From: Kaistia granuli DSM 23481
GTDB taxonomy: Bacteria; Pseudomonadota; Alphaproteobacteria; Rhizobiales; Kaistiaceae
Assembly (NCBI RefSeq): GCF_000380505.1
Contig: NZ_AQYH01000008.1
Location: 372,001 to 436,000 of the forward strand
Length of the DNA: 64,000 nucleotides
Direction: 5' to 3'
The translations under genes were made by a program, and so were the position numbers. The notes under the pieces are model-generated. The model was not told the origin of the DNA. It saw only the letters and a list, made by a program, of their open reading frames with translations, and searched no databases. How positions within the stretch are numbered: the first letter of the stretch is position 1; the number at the start of each line of letters is the position of its first letter. This document shows positions 1 through 9,923 of this stretch, piece by piece.

Positions 1-342
1 CGGGCCGATCAGGATGCCGGCGACGAGGCCGGCGGTGATGCCATAGTTCACCATCAGATAGGCGGCGGTGGTCGAGGTCAGCGCCACGATGGCGCCGACG
101 GAGATGTCGAGCTCGCCGGCGATCATCACCACCGTCATGCCGGCGGCGACGATCAAAATCACCGACATCTGCGCCATCAGGTTGCTGATGTTGATCCACG
201 TCATGAAGCGCGGCGAAAGATAGGACAGCACGATGATCAGCAGTGCCAAAACGGCGAGCGACTGGATCAGGCCGTAGGACCGCCGCAGCGTGTCCATCCA
301 ATTGTTCTGGCCCGGGGCGGGCTTGACGACAGCATCACTCAT
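1..342 (-). CDS. Sugar ABC transporter permease, RbsC-like (partial, C-terminus outside window)
   Basis: Inner-membrane permease of a CUT2 (ribose-type) sugar importer. Only the N-terminal 114 codons are inside the window. The reading frame starts at the ATG at 342 with MSDAVVKPAPG, followed by a hydrophobic segment and the family-typical stretch GMTVVMIAGELDISVGA, which corresponds to the conserved GIDLSVG region of RbsC/XylH permeases. The ATG lies five bases after the stop of the ATPase gene, so the two are co-transcribed and probably translationally coupled. The substrate cannot be read from the permease. The call is firm because the neighbours supply the matching ATPase and binding protein. 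Confidence 0.9.
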   Translation of the reverse strand, partial: MSDAVVKPAPGQNNWMDTLRRSYGLIQSLAVLALLIIVLSYLSPRFMTWINISNLMAQMSVILIVAAGMTVVMIAGELDISVGAIVALTSTTAAYLMVNYGITAGLVAGILIGP

Positions 343-347
343 GGATT

Positions 348-1865
348 TCAGCTCCCGCTGATCGAGGCCGCCAGAACAGCCTCTCTGTTGATGTCGGTTC
401 CGGCGTATTCGCGGATCAGCGCGCCCCGGTAGAGGATGAGGACGCGGTCGCACATGTCGACGATCTCATCGATTTCGGTGGTGACCAGGATGACGCCGAC
501 GCCCTGCGCCGTCAGATCGCGGATGATCGCCTTGATCTCCGCCTTGGCGCCGAGATCGATGCCGATGGTCGGCTCGTCGAGGATCAGCACCTTCGGCCCG
601 GTCTCGAGCCAGCGCGCCATCAGCACCTTCTGCTGATTGCCGCCGGAGAGCTGCCGGATGGTGGCATTCGGCCCCGAGGTTCGGACGTTCAGGCGGCGGA
701 TGCCGGCTTCCGTCACCTCGCGGCGCTGCTTCTCATCCAGGAAGCCCGATCCCTTGGAGAACCGGTCGAGGATCGGCAGCGTCATGTTGTCGATCAGCGA
801 GAAATCCGGCAGCACGCCCTCGCGCAGGCGGTCGCTGGTCAAAAGCGCGATGCGGTGCGACAGCGACTGGTGCGGGTTGTCGAGACGAACCTCGCGGCCC
901 TCCAGCCGGAAACGGCCGCCGTCGCGGCGAATATCGGTCGAGCCGAAGATCGCCTTGGCGAGATCGCTGGCGCCGGAACCTGTCAGGCCGGTGACGCCGA
1001 GCACCTCGCCCTTGCGCAGGGTGAAGCCGACATCGCGCAGCTTGCCCGGCGCTGACAGACCCGCGACCTCGAACAGCGGCTCGTCGGCGATCTGGCGGCG
1101 TGCGTGCGACCCGGTCGCCTTGGCGGCGGCCGCCTCCGATCCCAGCATCGCCCCGACAACCACGTCGAGCGTCGTCGTCTCGCGCGGCAGATGCGCCGCG
1201 TTCTGGCCGTCGCGCAGCACGGTGATGTCGTCGCAGACCTGGAAGATCTCCGACATGTAGTGGGAAATGAACACGATGCCGACGCCCTGCTCGGCGAGCG
1301 AGCGGATCATGTCGAGGACGACGCGGACCTCGGTCTGGTTCAGCGACGAGGTCGGCTCGTCCATGATCAGGATGCGCGCGTCGCGGTTCACCGCCTTGAT
1401 GATCTGGATCATCTTGCGGGCATCGTTCGGCAGCGTCTGCACCAGCGCATCGGGCGAGACGTCGAGATGATATTTCGCCAGCAGGTCGGCGACGCGCTTG
1501 CGGCCGTCCTTGCGACGCAGCAGCCCACCCTTCGTCAGCTCGTTGTTGAGCAGGATGTTGTCGGTGACCGACAGCGACGGAATCAGGTTGATGTCCTGAT
1601 GGATGGTGACGATGCGCCGGGCGAGCGCGTCGTTCGCATCGGCGAGCCGCAACTCCTCGCCGTCGAGACGGATCGAGCCTTCGTCCTGGCGATGGATGCC
1701 GGCGATGATGCGCGTCAGCGTGCTCTTGCCGGCGCCGTTTTCGCCGACGAGACCATGAATACCGCCGCGCCGGATGGCGAAGTCGACCCCGCGCAACGCG
1801 CGGACGCCGCCGAACGACTTGACGATGCCGCTACATTGCAGAATTGGCGCTTCCGCCCCGCTCAT
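348..1865 (-). CDS. Sugar ABC transporter ATP-binding protein, RbsA/MglA-like
   Basis: Cytoplasmic tandem ATPase that energises CUT2 sugar import. The protein is about 505 residues, the usual RbsA length. Domain 1 has a Walker A GENGAGKST and Walker B ILIMDEPTSSL. Domain 2 has the degenerate P-loop typical of the family (GLTGSGASD), a signature LSGGNQQK and Walker B VLILDEPTIGID. An open frame extends 21 codons upstream, but the ATG at 1865 is preferred because GGGGAG sits about six bases upstream and the protein then begins MSGAEAPILQ. It lies between the binding-protein gene (upstream on the minus strand) and the permease. The substrate is unknown. Confidence 0.93.
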   Translation of the reverse strand: MSGAEAPILQCSGIVKSFGGVRALRGVDFAIRRGGIHGLVGENGAGKSTLTRIIAGIHRQDEGSIRLDGEELRLADANDALARRIVTIHQDINLIPSLSVTDNILLNNELTKGGLLRRKDGRKRVADLLAKYHLDVSPDALVQTLPNDARKMIQIIKAVNRDARILIMDEPTSSLNQTEVRVVLDMIRSLAEQGVGIVFISHYMSEIFQVCDDITVLRDGQNAAHLPRETTTLDVVVGAMLGSEAAAAKATGSHARRQIADEPLFEVAGLSAPGKLRDVGFTLRKGEVLGVTGLTGSGASDLAKAIFGSTDIRRDGGRFRLEGREVRLDNPHQSLSHRIALLTSDRLREGVLPDFSLIDNMTLPILDRFSKGSGFLDEKQRREVTEAGIRRLNVRTSGPNATIRQLSGGNQQKVLMARWLETGPKVLILDEPTIGIDLGAKAEIKAIIRDLTAQGVGVILVTTEIDEIVDMCDRVLILYRGALIREYAGTDINREAVLAASISGS

Positions 1866-1895
1866 GGCTGCTCCCCGCTCATGGCTATTCCCTGG

Positions 1896-1920
1896 GCAGG
1901 GCGCCGCGCGGGCGCCCTGC
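1896..1920 (-). other. Intergenic hairpin between binding-protein and ATPase genes
   Basis: The perfect inverted repeat GCAGGGCGCC / GGCGCCCTGC with a five-base loop lies between the stop of the binding-protein gene and the ATPase start. It has no U-run on the minus strand, so it is more likely a 3' stabiliser or partial attenuator that keeps binding protein in excess than a full terminator. Confidence 0.55.
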
Positions 1921-1954
1921 GAGTTCAATGGTCGATAGGTTCGGGAAGCGGGCG

Positions 1955-2932
1955 TTACTTGCCGCCGGTGACCTGCGGGTCGTTGGCGAAGTCGGCGGCC
2001 GTCTCCTTCGACAGGATCAGCGGCTCGATCTGCATGTCCTTCAGGACCTCGCCGCCGGTCAGCGACGCCACCATGTTGTTCATGCCGGCATAGCCCATCT
2101 CAAACGGCTTCTGGACGACGAGGCCGAGCAGCTTGCCGTCCTTGACCATGCCGTAGGAGATCGGATCGAGATCGAAGGCGACGAGCTTGACGCTGTCGGC
2201 CTTGTTGAGCGTCTCCAGCGCCGAGGCGGCGCCCTGGCCGCCGACCTGGTTCATGAAGAACACGCCGGCGACGTCCGGAATGGAGGTCAGCGTGTCTTCC
2301 ATCAGGCGACGGGCATTCTCGAGGCTCAGCGTGTAGATCTTGCGCGGCTCGACAGTGAGGCCAAGCTTGGCCGCCTCTTCCTCGAAGCCGCGACGGCGCT
2401 CCTGGCCGGCCGTGCTGTTCGGCAGGTGATCGAAGGTGATGACCTTAGCGCCGGCCGGCACGTTCTTCGCCATCAGCTGCGCCGCCAGCGCGCCGCCCTT
2501 GTAGTTGTCGGTGATGTTGAAGTGGACGTAGTCGCCCTTCTCGATGCCGATATCAGTGATCGCGACCGGGATCTTGCCCTTGTTGTAGAGGTTCACGATC
2601 GGATCGCCGACGACGATGCTGTCGCCCGGGAAAATCAGCAGGCCATCGACGCCGCGCGCATAGAGATCCTCGAGATCGGCGACCTGCTTGTTGACGTCGG
2701 TGTCACCGGCATTGGTCACGATCATGTCGACCGCGACGCCCTTGTCGGCCCATTCCTTGACGGCCTTCTCGGCGCCGGCGGCCTGCGCCAGCAGGAAGGG
2801 GTTGGTGCCCCACATCTGCGAGTAGCCGATCGTGAATTTCTTCTCTTCGGCGAAGCTGGGGCCGGACGAGATCACGGCAGTCAGGGCCGACAAAGCGAGC
2901 GCGTATTTGAACGCGGAACGGCGATTCAACAT
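1955..2932 (-). CDS. Periplasmic sugar-binding protein of the ABC importer (RbsB-like)
   Basis: Captures a sugar in the periplasm for the adjacent RbsA/RbsC-type importer. The protein is 325 residues: a signal peptide (MLNRRSAFKYALALSALTAV, cleaved near FAEE), then a Peripla_BP_4 fold beginning KKFTIGYSQMWGTNPFL, with the family's DGLLIFPGDS and AITDIGIEKGDY segments. The frame stays open upstream, but the ATG at 2932 is chosen for the GGAGGAAG ribosome site seven bases before it and the signal peptide that follows. It is first in the operon and divergent from a GntR/FCD regulator. The exact sugar is not identifiable by eye. Confidence 0.92.
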   Translation of the reverse strand: MLNRRSAFKYALALSALTAVISSGPSFAEEKKFTIGYSQMWGTNPFLLAQAAGAEKAVKEWADKGVAVDMIVTNAGDTDVNKQVADLEDLYARGVDGLLIFPGDSIVVGDPIVNLYNKGKIPVAITDIGIEKGDYVHFNITDNYKGGALAAQLMAKNVPAGAKVITFDHLPNSTAGQERRRGFEEEAAKLGLTVEPRKIYTLSLENARRLMEDTLTSIPDVAGVFFMNQVGGQGAASALETLNKADSVKLVAFDLDPISYGMVKDGKLLGLVVQKPFEMGYAGMNNMVASLTGGEVLKDMQIEPLILSKETAADFANDPQVTGGK

Positions 2933-3335
2933 CGGTTTCTTCCTCCACAAAGCTAGCGATCGCTGCCGGCACCAAAGTCCCCACCGGGCGGCTAGTGATA
3001 TCTCAGATATTTCAAAATTGACGGAGAGGCAATCCCTGACTAGGGATGTTGTTGCGGCTCGGATGAGGATGCATCGGAGCGGGCCGGGCGACGACGGTTC
3101 CGATTGGAGCGCCGGCGTCGGGCGGGACCAGCGCGCAGCCGCGCCGGTTTCGGGCGGCGGAAGGAAGCGGACGGTTGAGGATAAAGATGCAGCGACCTCA
3201 CGCGCGATGCGCGCAGGCTTTCGGCAAGCGCCGCCTTGTGCCATGCCCATCTTCGATGGTCGAAATATTCACCGTCCAACCGATTGCCGGATCCGAACTC
3301 GGCAACGTCTCGTCCACCAGGGGAGCCCCCGTCCC
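2933..3335. other. Divergent control region between the sugar operon and its GntR regulator
   Basis: This 403-base gap lies between two divergently transcribed genes. Apart from the perfect palindrome at 2998-3010 and the two ribosome sites at its ends, I see no other gene or repeat. The AT-richer stretch around 2995-3020 is the likely core promoter of the minus-strand operon. Confidence 0.6.
2998..3010. promoter_or_regulatory. Candidate GntR/FCD operator
   Basis: ATATCTCAGATAT is a perfect 6+1+6 palindrome 66 bases upstream of the binding-protein start. FCD-type GntR regulators commonly bind short AT-rich palindromes of this size, and a GntR/FCD gene is divergently encoded just beyond. Assignment to that regulator is inference. 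Confidence 0.45.
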
Positions 3336-4031
3336 ATGACCGCCCACCAGCTCGACCGACCGAAATCGCTGACCGCAATGGCTTTCGAACGCCTGCTCGA
3401 AAGCATCACCCAGGGCGAGATCGCCTATGGCAGCATGCTGAGCGAGAAGGCCGTCGCCGAAACCTTCGGCACCAGCAAGACGCCGATCCGCGAAGCCTTC
3501 TTCCAGCTGCAATCGCTGGGCCTCGTCGAGATCCAGCCGCAGAAGGGCTGCTTCGTCCCCTACCCTACGCTCGAGCAGGTGCGCGAACTCTGCGAACTGC
3601 GCGTCGAACTGGAATGCTATGCGCTCCGCCTCTCGATGGAACGCGGTCCGAAGAAGCTGCTGAAGGCCGTCACCAGGACCTTCGAGCAGATGGAGGACAT
3701 GCGCGACCAGTATCAGCACGAGACCTATCACCGGCTCGACCAGGATTTTCACAAGGCGTTCTTCGCGGCTTGCGGCAATGCCCTGCTCGGCGAGGTCTAT
3801 GGCTCGATCGATCCGCGCATCCAGGCGCTGCGCGCCAATTTCTCTTCTCCCAACGAGACCCTGTTCGACATCTCGAAGAGCGAGCACGCGGCGATCGTCC
3901 AGGCGATCGCGCAGGACGATCTCGCCAGCGCTACCAACACCATCCGCAATCACATCACCCGGGTGCGCGACATCTATTCGGTCGGCATCAGCAAGCTGAA
4001 GCAATCGGACCCGACACTGGCGGCCCACTAG
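3336..4031 (+). CDS. GntR-family (FCD) transcriptional regulator
   Basis: DNA-binding repressor or activator, 231 residues. The N-terminal winged helix-turn-helix covers about residues 10-75 (LSEKAVAETFGTSKTPIREA, then GLVEIQPQKGCFV). An all-helical FCD effector domain follows, containing RVELECYALRL, a YHRLDQDFHKAFFAACGN segment and a late SEHAAIVQAI segment that provide the usual metal and ligand residues (Asp and His). The start at 3336 follows the CACCAGGGGAGCC region. Divergent orientation from the sugar importer suggests it controls that operon in response to the sugar or a catabolite. Confidence 0.9.
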   Translation: MTAHQLDRPKSLTAMAFERLLESITQGEIAYGSMLSEKAVAETFGTSKTPIREAFFQLQSLGLVEIQPQKGCFVPYPTLEQVRELCELRVELECYALRLSMERGPKKLLKAVTRTFEQMEDMRDQYQHETYHRLDQDFHKAFFAACGNALLGEVYGSIDPRIQALRANFSSPNETLFDISKSEHAAIVQAIAQDDLASATNTIRNHITRVRDIYSVGISKLKQSDPTLAAH

Positions 4032-4117
4032 GCGGCTAGCCGGTCGCGCCCACCGACCAAGGCCCAACCGTAGCGCTCGCGGATATCAGAGCGATCCACG
4101 AGGTGTCCCACGGCCCC

Positions 4118-4588
4118 TCACCAGAAGTCCTTGTGGTCCTTCAGGATCTCGTCTTCGAGTTCCGGGAACGGGCCACGGACCTCGATCTGGCGCCGTCCGG
4201 CAGCGAACACCTGGCGACAGCTCAGATCGATGGTGAGGTTGCGCGGGTTGTCTCCGGTGAGTTTGACCAACTGCTTTTCACTCAAACCGAAGACAACGGT
4301 GCCGATGCCGGCCCAGTACGAAGCGCCCGAGCACATGCAGCACGGCTCGACCGAGGTCACCAACATGCACCCCGCTAGAAATGCCGGCTCGTATCGCAGC
4401 GCGGCCGCGCGGGCGACATTCGATTCGGCGTGGCCAACGCCGCGATCCCGCGCATAGGTGTTGCCCGAGGAAAACAACACGTCGCCCTCCGGCCCGACCA
4501 GGAGCGCCCCGAAGGGATGACTGCCGCTGGCCCGACTTTCCGCGGCAAGCTTCATGGTGAGACGCAGGTATTCGGCATCGCTTCGCAT
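4118..4588 (-). CDS. Nucleoside deaminase (cytidine/deoxycytidylate deaminase superfamily)
   Basis: Zinc-dependent hydrolytic deaminase of 156 residues. The zinc and catalytic motif HAE is at residues 53-55 and the second zinc motif PCCMC at 81-85, both intact. The layout (SHPFGALLV, then HAE, then PCCMCSGA) is closest to the guanine deaminase / TadA-like nucleoside deaminases rather than CDA. The C-terminus LEDEILKDHKDFW is also typical of that stand-alone group. A strong AAGGAGG ribosome site precedes the ATG at 4588. It is a single gene convergent with the GntR regulator; the substrate base cannot be decided from sequence. Confidence 0.88.
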   Translation of the reverse strand: MRSDAEYLRLTMKLAAESRASGSHPFGALLVGPEGDVLFSSGNTYARDRGVGHAESNVARAAALRYEPAFLAGCMLVTSVEPCCMCSGASYWAGIGTVVFGLSEKQLVKLTGDNPRNLTIDLSCRQVFAAGRRQIEVRGPFPELEDEILKDHKDFW

Positions 4589-4752
4589 GGCCGCCTCCTT
4601 GGGATGCCCATTCGAAACTGTACGCGCGGGCCCGTCGCCCGGATCTATACTGCCGGCGCGCTTTGAAGCCGTCCAGTCAGGCGCATCCCGTCGCGATAGG
4701 CCGTGTTCGGGAAGCGTGCTATGGCGTCGACAGCCTCGAACAGCGAGCCGAG

Positions 4753-5550
4753 ATGACTGCGGAATCGAAGAGCCCCACCGATGCCGGCCTCACCCGACTG
4801 AGGCGGCGCCTTCACTACCTGTACCACAGCAGGGCGCGGCGGGCCCGGATCTTCCAGGCTTGCGTCATCATCATCGACCTCGCGATCATCGCCTTCTTCA
4901 TCGCGACACCTGTGCTGCGCGACGCCTCGGCCTTTCTCTGGCTGGACTATGCGGTGGCGATCATCCTGCTGATCGACATCGTCGCCCGCGGCCTGTCGGA
5001 ACCACATCTGCGCGCCTGGCTGAAGCAGCCGACCGTCATCGTCGACATCTTCATCCTGGTGACGCTGCTTTTCCCCCATTCCCTGGCCAATCTCGGCTTC
5101 CTGCGCATTCTGCGTCTCTGGTCGCTGTCGCGCAGCGGGCAGCTCTGGCGACCGATCCGCTCCAACCGCTTTGCGCGCTGGGAACAGCCGCTCAGCGCAG
5201 CGCTCAACCTGCTGACCTTCCTGCTAGTCGCCACCGGCTTCATTTATACATTCTTCTTCCGGCATAACCCCGGCGCCACCGGCTATATCGATGCGTTCTA
5301 CTTCACGGTGACCACCGTCACGACGACGGGCTTCGGCGACATCACGCTGCCGGGCCCGTGGGGCAAGCTGACCTCGATCGTCACCATGATCTGCGGCATC
5401 TCGCTGTTCGTCCGCCTGGCGCAGGCGATCGTCCGCCCGAGCAAGGTCTTCCACCCCTGCCCGCGCTGCGCCCTGCAGTGGCACGACCAGGACGCGGTCC
5501 ATTGCAAGGCCTGCGGCGAGATCCTCGCCATTCCCGACGATGGCGCCTAG
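4753..5550 (+). CDS. Voltage-gated-type ion channel with C-terminal zinc ribbon
   Basis: Predicted inner-membrane cation channel of 265 residues. Hydrophobic segments resembling S1-S4 occupy about residues 35-130, including an Arg-rich S4-like stretch LRILRLWSLSRSGQLWR. S5, a pore helix and the filter TTVTTTGFGD (about residues 190-200), then S6 follow. GFGD is a K+-channel-type filter. After S6 the protein ends in a small zinc ribbon with two CxxC knuckles (CPRC and CKAC, 13 residues apart). The ATG at 4753 is chosen; an in-frame TTG at 4663 would add 30 residues that show no homology. The ion and gating signal are inferred from the filter only. Confidence 0.82.
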   Translation: MTAESKSPTDAGLTRLRRRLHYLYHSRARRARIFQACVIIIDLAIIAFFIATPVLRDASAFLWLDYAVAIILLIDIVARGLSEPHLRAWLKQPTVIVDIFILVTLLFPHSLANLGFLRILRLWSLSRSGQLWRPIRSNRFARWEQPLSAALNLLTFLLVATGFIYTFFFRHNPGATGYIDAFYFTVTTVTTTGFGDITLPGPWGKLTSIVTMICGISLFVRLAQAIVRPSKVFHPCPRCALQWHDQDAVHCKACGEILAIPDDGA

Positions 5551-5626
5551 CGCGCAAGCTGGCCTGGCGAAGCGCGACGCTCATGGGCGAGCTGGCGCTG
5601 TTCCCGTTTTGTGCTAGAATTTCGGA

Positions 5627-6175
5627 ATGAGCACCCAAGGCATCGTCCTGTTCGAAACCGCCATCGGTCCGTGTGGAATCACCTGGGGCGAACGCGGCAT
5701 CACCGGCCTGCATCTGCCCGAGGCGGATGCCGACGCGACGCGGGCGGAGCTCGGCCGCCGCTTCCCCGAAGCGACGGCGATCGATCCGCCCGGCTTCGTC
5801 ACCGAGGCGATCGCGGCGATCGTCGCCCTGCTCGAAGGCGCGGACGACGACCTGACGAGCATTCCGCTCGACCCCGACCACATTCCGCCCTTCAACCAGC
5901 GCGTCTACGACGTGGCGCGACGCATTCCTCCCGGCGAGACCATGACCTATGGCGAGATCGCCGCGGCGATCGGCGAACCGGGCGCCGCCCGCGCCGTCGG
6001 CAGGGCGTTGGGCGAAAACCCGTATCCGATCATCATCCCGTGCCACCGCGTGCTCGCGGCCGGCGGCAAGGTCGGCGGCTTCTCCGGCAGCGGCGGCATC
6101 GGCACCAAGCGGCGGATCCTCGCCATCGAGAGCCGCGCCAGGCTCGATGAACTGCCGCTGTTCGGCGGCGGCTGA
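5627..6175 (+). CDS. ogt: Methylated-DNA--protein-cysteine methyltransferase
   Basis: Suicidal DNA repair enzyme that transfers the methyl group from O6-methylguanine to its own cysteine. The protein is 182 residues. The active-site motif PCHRV lies near residue 139 and is followed by the typical GGFSGSGGIGTKRRILAIE. The DNA-binding region with YDVARRIPPGETMTYGEIA is intact. There is no fused AraC/Ada domain, so this is the Ogt type. It stands as a single gene between the channel and an oppositely oriented epimerase gene. Confidence 0.93.
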   Translation: MSTQGIVLFETAIGPCGITWGERGITGLHLPEADADATRAELGRRFPEATAIDPPGFVTEAIAAIVALLEGADDDLTSIPLDPDHIPPFNQRVYDVARRIPPGETMTYGEIAAAIGEPGAARAVGRALGENPYPIIIPCHRVLAAGGKVGGFSGSGGIGTKRRILAIESRARLDELPLFGGG

Positions 6176-6195
6176 GCGCCGCCGCCCGGAGGGCG

Positions 6196-7038
6196 CTAGC
6201 GCCAGTTGAACTGCGGCTTGTAGCCGAGCACCCGTTTCGCCTTCTCGATCGACAGCAGCGATTCGTTCGGCCCGATCGGGCGTTTGCGGGCGACGCCCGG
6301 AAACGCCTCGTCGAGCATCGAATCATTCGACCGGCTCATGACGCCGTCATCATTGGCGATGACGAAGACGTCCGCGCCCTTCAGCGGCGATTCGAGCGCC
6401 AACCGGCACGACTGCGCCGCGTCGCGTACGTCGATATAAGCCCAGAGGTTCCAGATCCGCGCCTTGATGTCGGCGTCGAAGGCGGGGAACTCGGCATAGC
6501 GCTCCGGCGCGATGACGTTCGAGAAGCGCAGGCCGAAGATCTTCATCTCCGGATCCCAGCGGCAGAACTCCTTGGCCATTTCCTCCGAAAGGAACTTCGA
6601 CAGAGAATAGGCGGTCTCCGGTCGGCCGCGATATTCTTCGTCGACCGGCACATAGGGGGGCGGCGTGTCGAACGGGATGCCGAGTACCGTCTCGCTCGAG
6701 GCCCAGACGACGTTGCGGATGCCAAGCACGCGCGCCGCCTCGAAGACATTGTAGGTCGAGACCATGTTGGTCTCGAAGATCACATGGTTGGGCGCGAGGC
6801 CAGGCGCCGGAATGGCGGCGAGATGGACGATGCCGGTTACCTTCGACACCCGCTCGTCAATGGCCGAGAGGGCGGCGATCGCCTGGCCGTAATCCGTCAG
6901 ATCGGCGCGGCTGAAACGGACGCCCTGACCCGGTGGCTGCGGCGCCATGTCGATCGACGTGACGTCATAGCCGTGCTCGACCAGGTCCCTGACCACCGCG
7001 CGGCCGGCCAGCCCGCTTCCACCCGTGACAACGATCAT
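6196..7038 (-). CDS. NAD-dependent epimerase/dehydratase family protein
   Basis: Extended short-chain dehydrogenase of 280 residues acting on a sugar or nucleotide-sugar. The N-terminal Rossmann motif is GGSGLAGRAV. VHLAAIPAPG follows and the catalytic YSLSK (Tyr, three residues, Lys) is in the middle, with an upstream Ser-rich WASSETVLG. The frame is open for 26 more codons upstream, but the ATG at 7038 has a strong GGGAGGAAAG ribosome site and starts exactly at the Rossmann strand (MIVVTGGSG). The ogt gene ends 20 bases away on the other strand. The substrate is not determinable. Confidence 0.88.
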   Translation of the reverse strand: MIVVTGGSGLAGRAVVRDLVEHGYDVTSIDMAPQPPGQGVRFSRADLTDYGQAIAALSAIDERVSKVTGIVHLAAIPAPGLAPNHVIFETNMVSTYNVFEAARVLGIRNVVWASSETVLGIPFDTPPPYVPVDEEYRGRPETAYSLSKFLSEEMAKEFCRWDPEMKIFGLRFSNVIAPERYAEFPAFDADIKARIWNLWAYIDVRDAAQSCRLALESPLKGADVFVIANDDGVMSRSNDSMLDEAFPGVARKRPIGPNESLLSIEKAKRVLGYKPQFNWR

Positions 7039-7326
7039 GCTTTCCTCCCGACATGCTATAAGAACCGGACGGGCGCGCCGCCTCCGCAGGGCGGCTGAGC
7101 CTGAATGCCTGTCCATTCATCCGACCATAGCACCGGCTCCCGGCGCTTCAATGCCGCGGCGGCAGGTGTTGCAGACCTATCCTCTGAGCGCATTTGCCAC
7201 GAAGCCAAGCAAGCGCGTTGCCGCTATCGCATGGATCGCTTCGAGGCCGGCATGATCCGGCCAGAGCCGATGGTGAAACAAGAGATGTCCGCCGCCGGGA
7301 TCGGCGCACTGCACGGAGATGAAGTG

Positions 7327-7686
7327 ATGAACGGTCAACGCGCGCTCCTCGTCGTCGCCGGCCTCGCCGGCATGCTCGGGGTCGCCATGGCCGCCGCCGG
7401 GGCCCATGTGCCGGGCGGCGAAAGGCTGGCGACCGCCGGCAACATGGCGATGGCGCAGGCGCCGGCCCTGCTGGCGCTCGGCTTCTTCGTGCCGGCATCG
7501 GCGCTGCTGATGACGATATCGGCCTGGGCGATTGCGCTCGGCCTGATCGGCTTCGCCGGCGCGCTCGCCTTCCACACGCTGACCGGCAGCCCCGCCCTCG
7601 CCTCCATCGCCCCGATCGGCGGCACCACGATGATGATCGGCTGGCTGGGCGTCGCCATCTCCGCGCTTATCCAGAAGAAGCGCTAG
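7327..7686 (+). CDS. DUF423 family small membrane protein
   Basis: Inner-membrane protein of 119 residues with four hydrophobic segments. The sequence NGQRALLVVAGLAGMLGVAMAAAGAH at the N-terminus and a late segment GGTTMMIGWLGVA match the DUF423 (YgdD-like) family, whose biochemical role is unknown. The open frame reaches back to 7105, but the ATG at 7327 follows GGAGATGAAG and gives the family-standard length. It is followed after 76 bases by prfC, and co-transcription is possible. Confidence 0.8.
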   Translation: MNGQRALLVVAGLAGMLGVAMAAAGAHVPGGERLATAGNMAMAQAPALLALGFFVPASALLMTISAWAIALGLIGFAGALAFHTLTGSPALASIAPIGGTTMMIGWLGVAISALIQKKR

Positions 7687-7762
7687 GGACCATCGGGGCT
7701 GGCCTTTCCGGTCGGTCTCGTCTATCGATGCGCCATCTCAAAAACCGCTAGAAGACCAAGCC

Positions 7763-9349
<1,587 letters not shown>

Positions 9350-9432
9350 CCTCCGGGGCTGGTCGCGCGCGGACGTCGGGCGCAGACTGAGCCCCGGGTC
9401 GCAATTCCTGCGTCCACGCGGCGGAGCGGTCG

Positions 9433-9780
9433 ATGCCGGTCGACACGGAGAGGCTGAAACAGATCTTCCTCGCGCTTCCCGAGATGCGCGAGGGCGTCAC
9501 CCACGGCACGCTGTCCTTCTATCTGGGCAAGAGGTTCCTGGGCCGCCTGCAGGACGACGGCACGACCTTCGCCCTGAAGATCGACATCGGCGACCGCGAC
9601 ATGCTGATCGCGGTCGAGCCGGACATCTTCTTCACCAACGACCATTTCCGCGGCTATGCTTATGTCCTCATCCGCCTGCCCCGGATCGACGCCGACCGGC
9701 TGGCGCCACTGGTCGAACGATCCTGGCGCCAGTCCGCGCCGAAGCGGCTGGCGGCGGCGTTCGACCGGGAGCGCAACTGA
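9433..9780 (+). CDS. MmcQ/YjbR family protein
   Basis: Small cytoplasmic protein of 115 residues with the YjbR fold (a CyaY-like, proposed DNA-binding fold). Diagnostic features are the early LALPEMREGVTHGTLSFYLGK, a central VEPDIFF and the late APKRLAAAF, matching the family motif APKR. A GGAG site precedes the ATG at 9433. A second, divergent member of the same family lies at 37758. Function is not established for the family beyond structural assignment. Confidence 0.82.
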   Translation: MPVDTERLKQIFLALPEMREGVTHGTLSFYLGKRFLGRLQDDGTTFALKIDIGDRDMLIAVEPDIFFTNDHFRGYAYVLIRLPRIDADRLAPLVERSWRQSAPKRLAAAFDRERN

Positions 9781-9923
9781 GCGTCGCCCGTCGTCTTCCT
9801 TGCACTTCGTCATGGAATCGACGGATTGCGCCGTTCATAGTCCCCCCAATCGATTCCGGACCGTCTGCGACACCGGACCCTGACATTTCCGGCCGCGCCC
9901 GGCCGCTCCCCTCGGAGGTTTTC

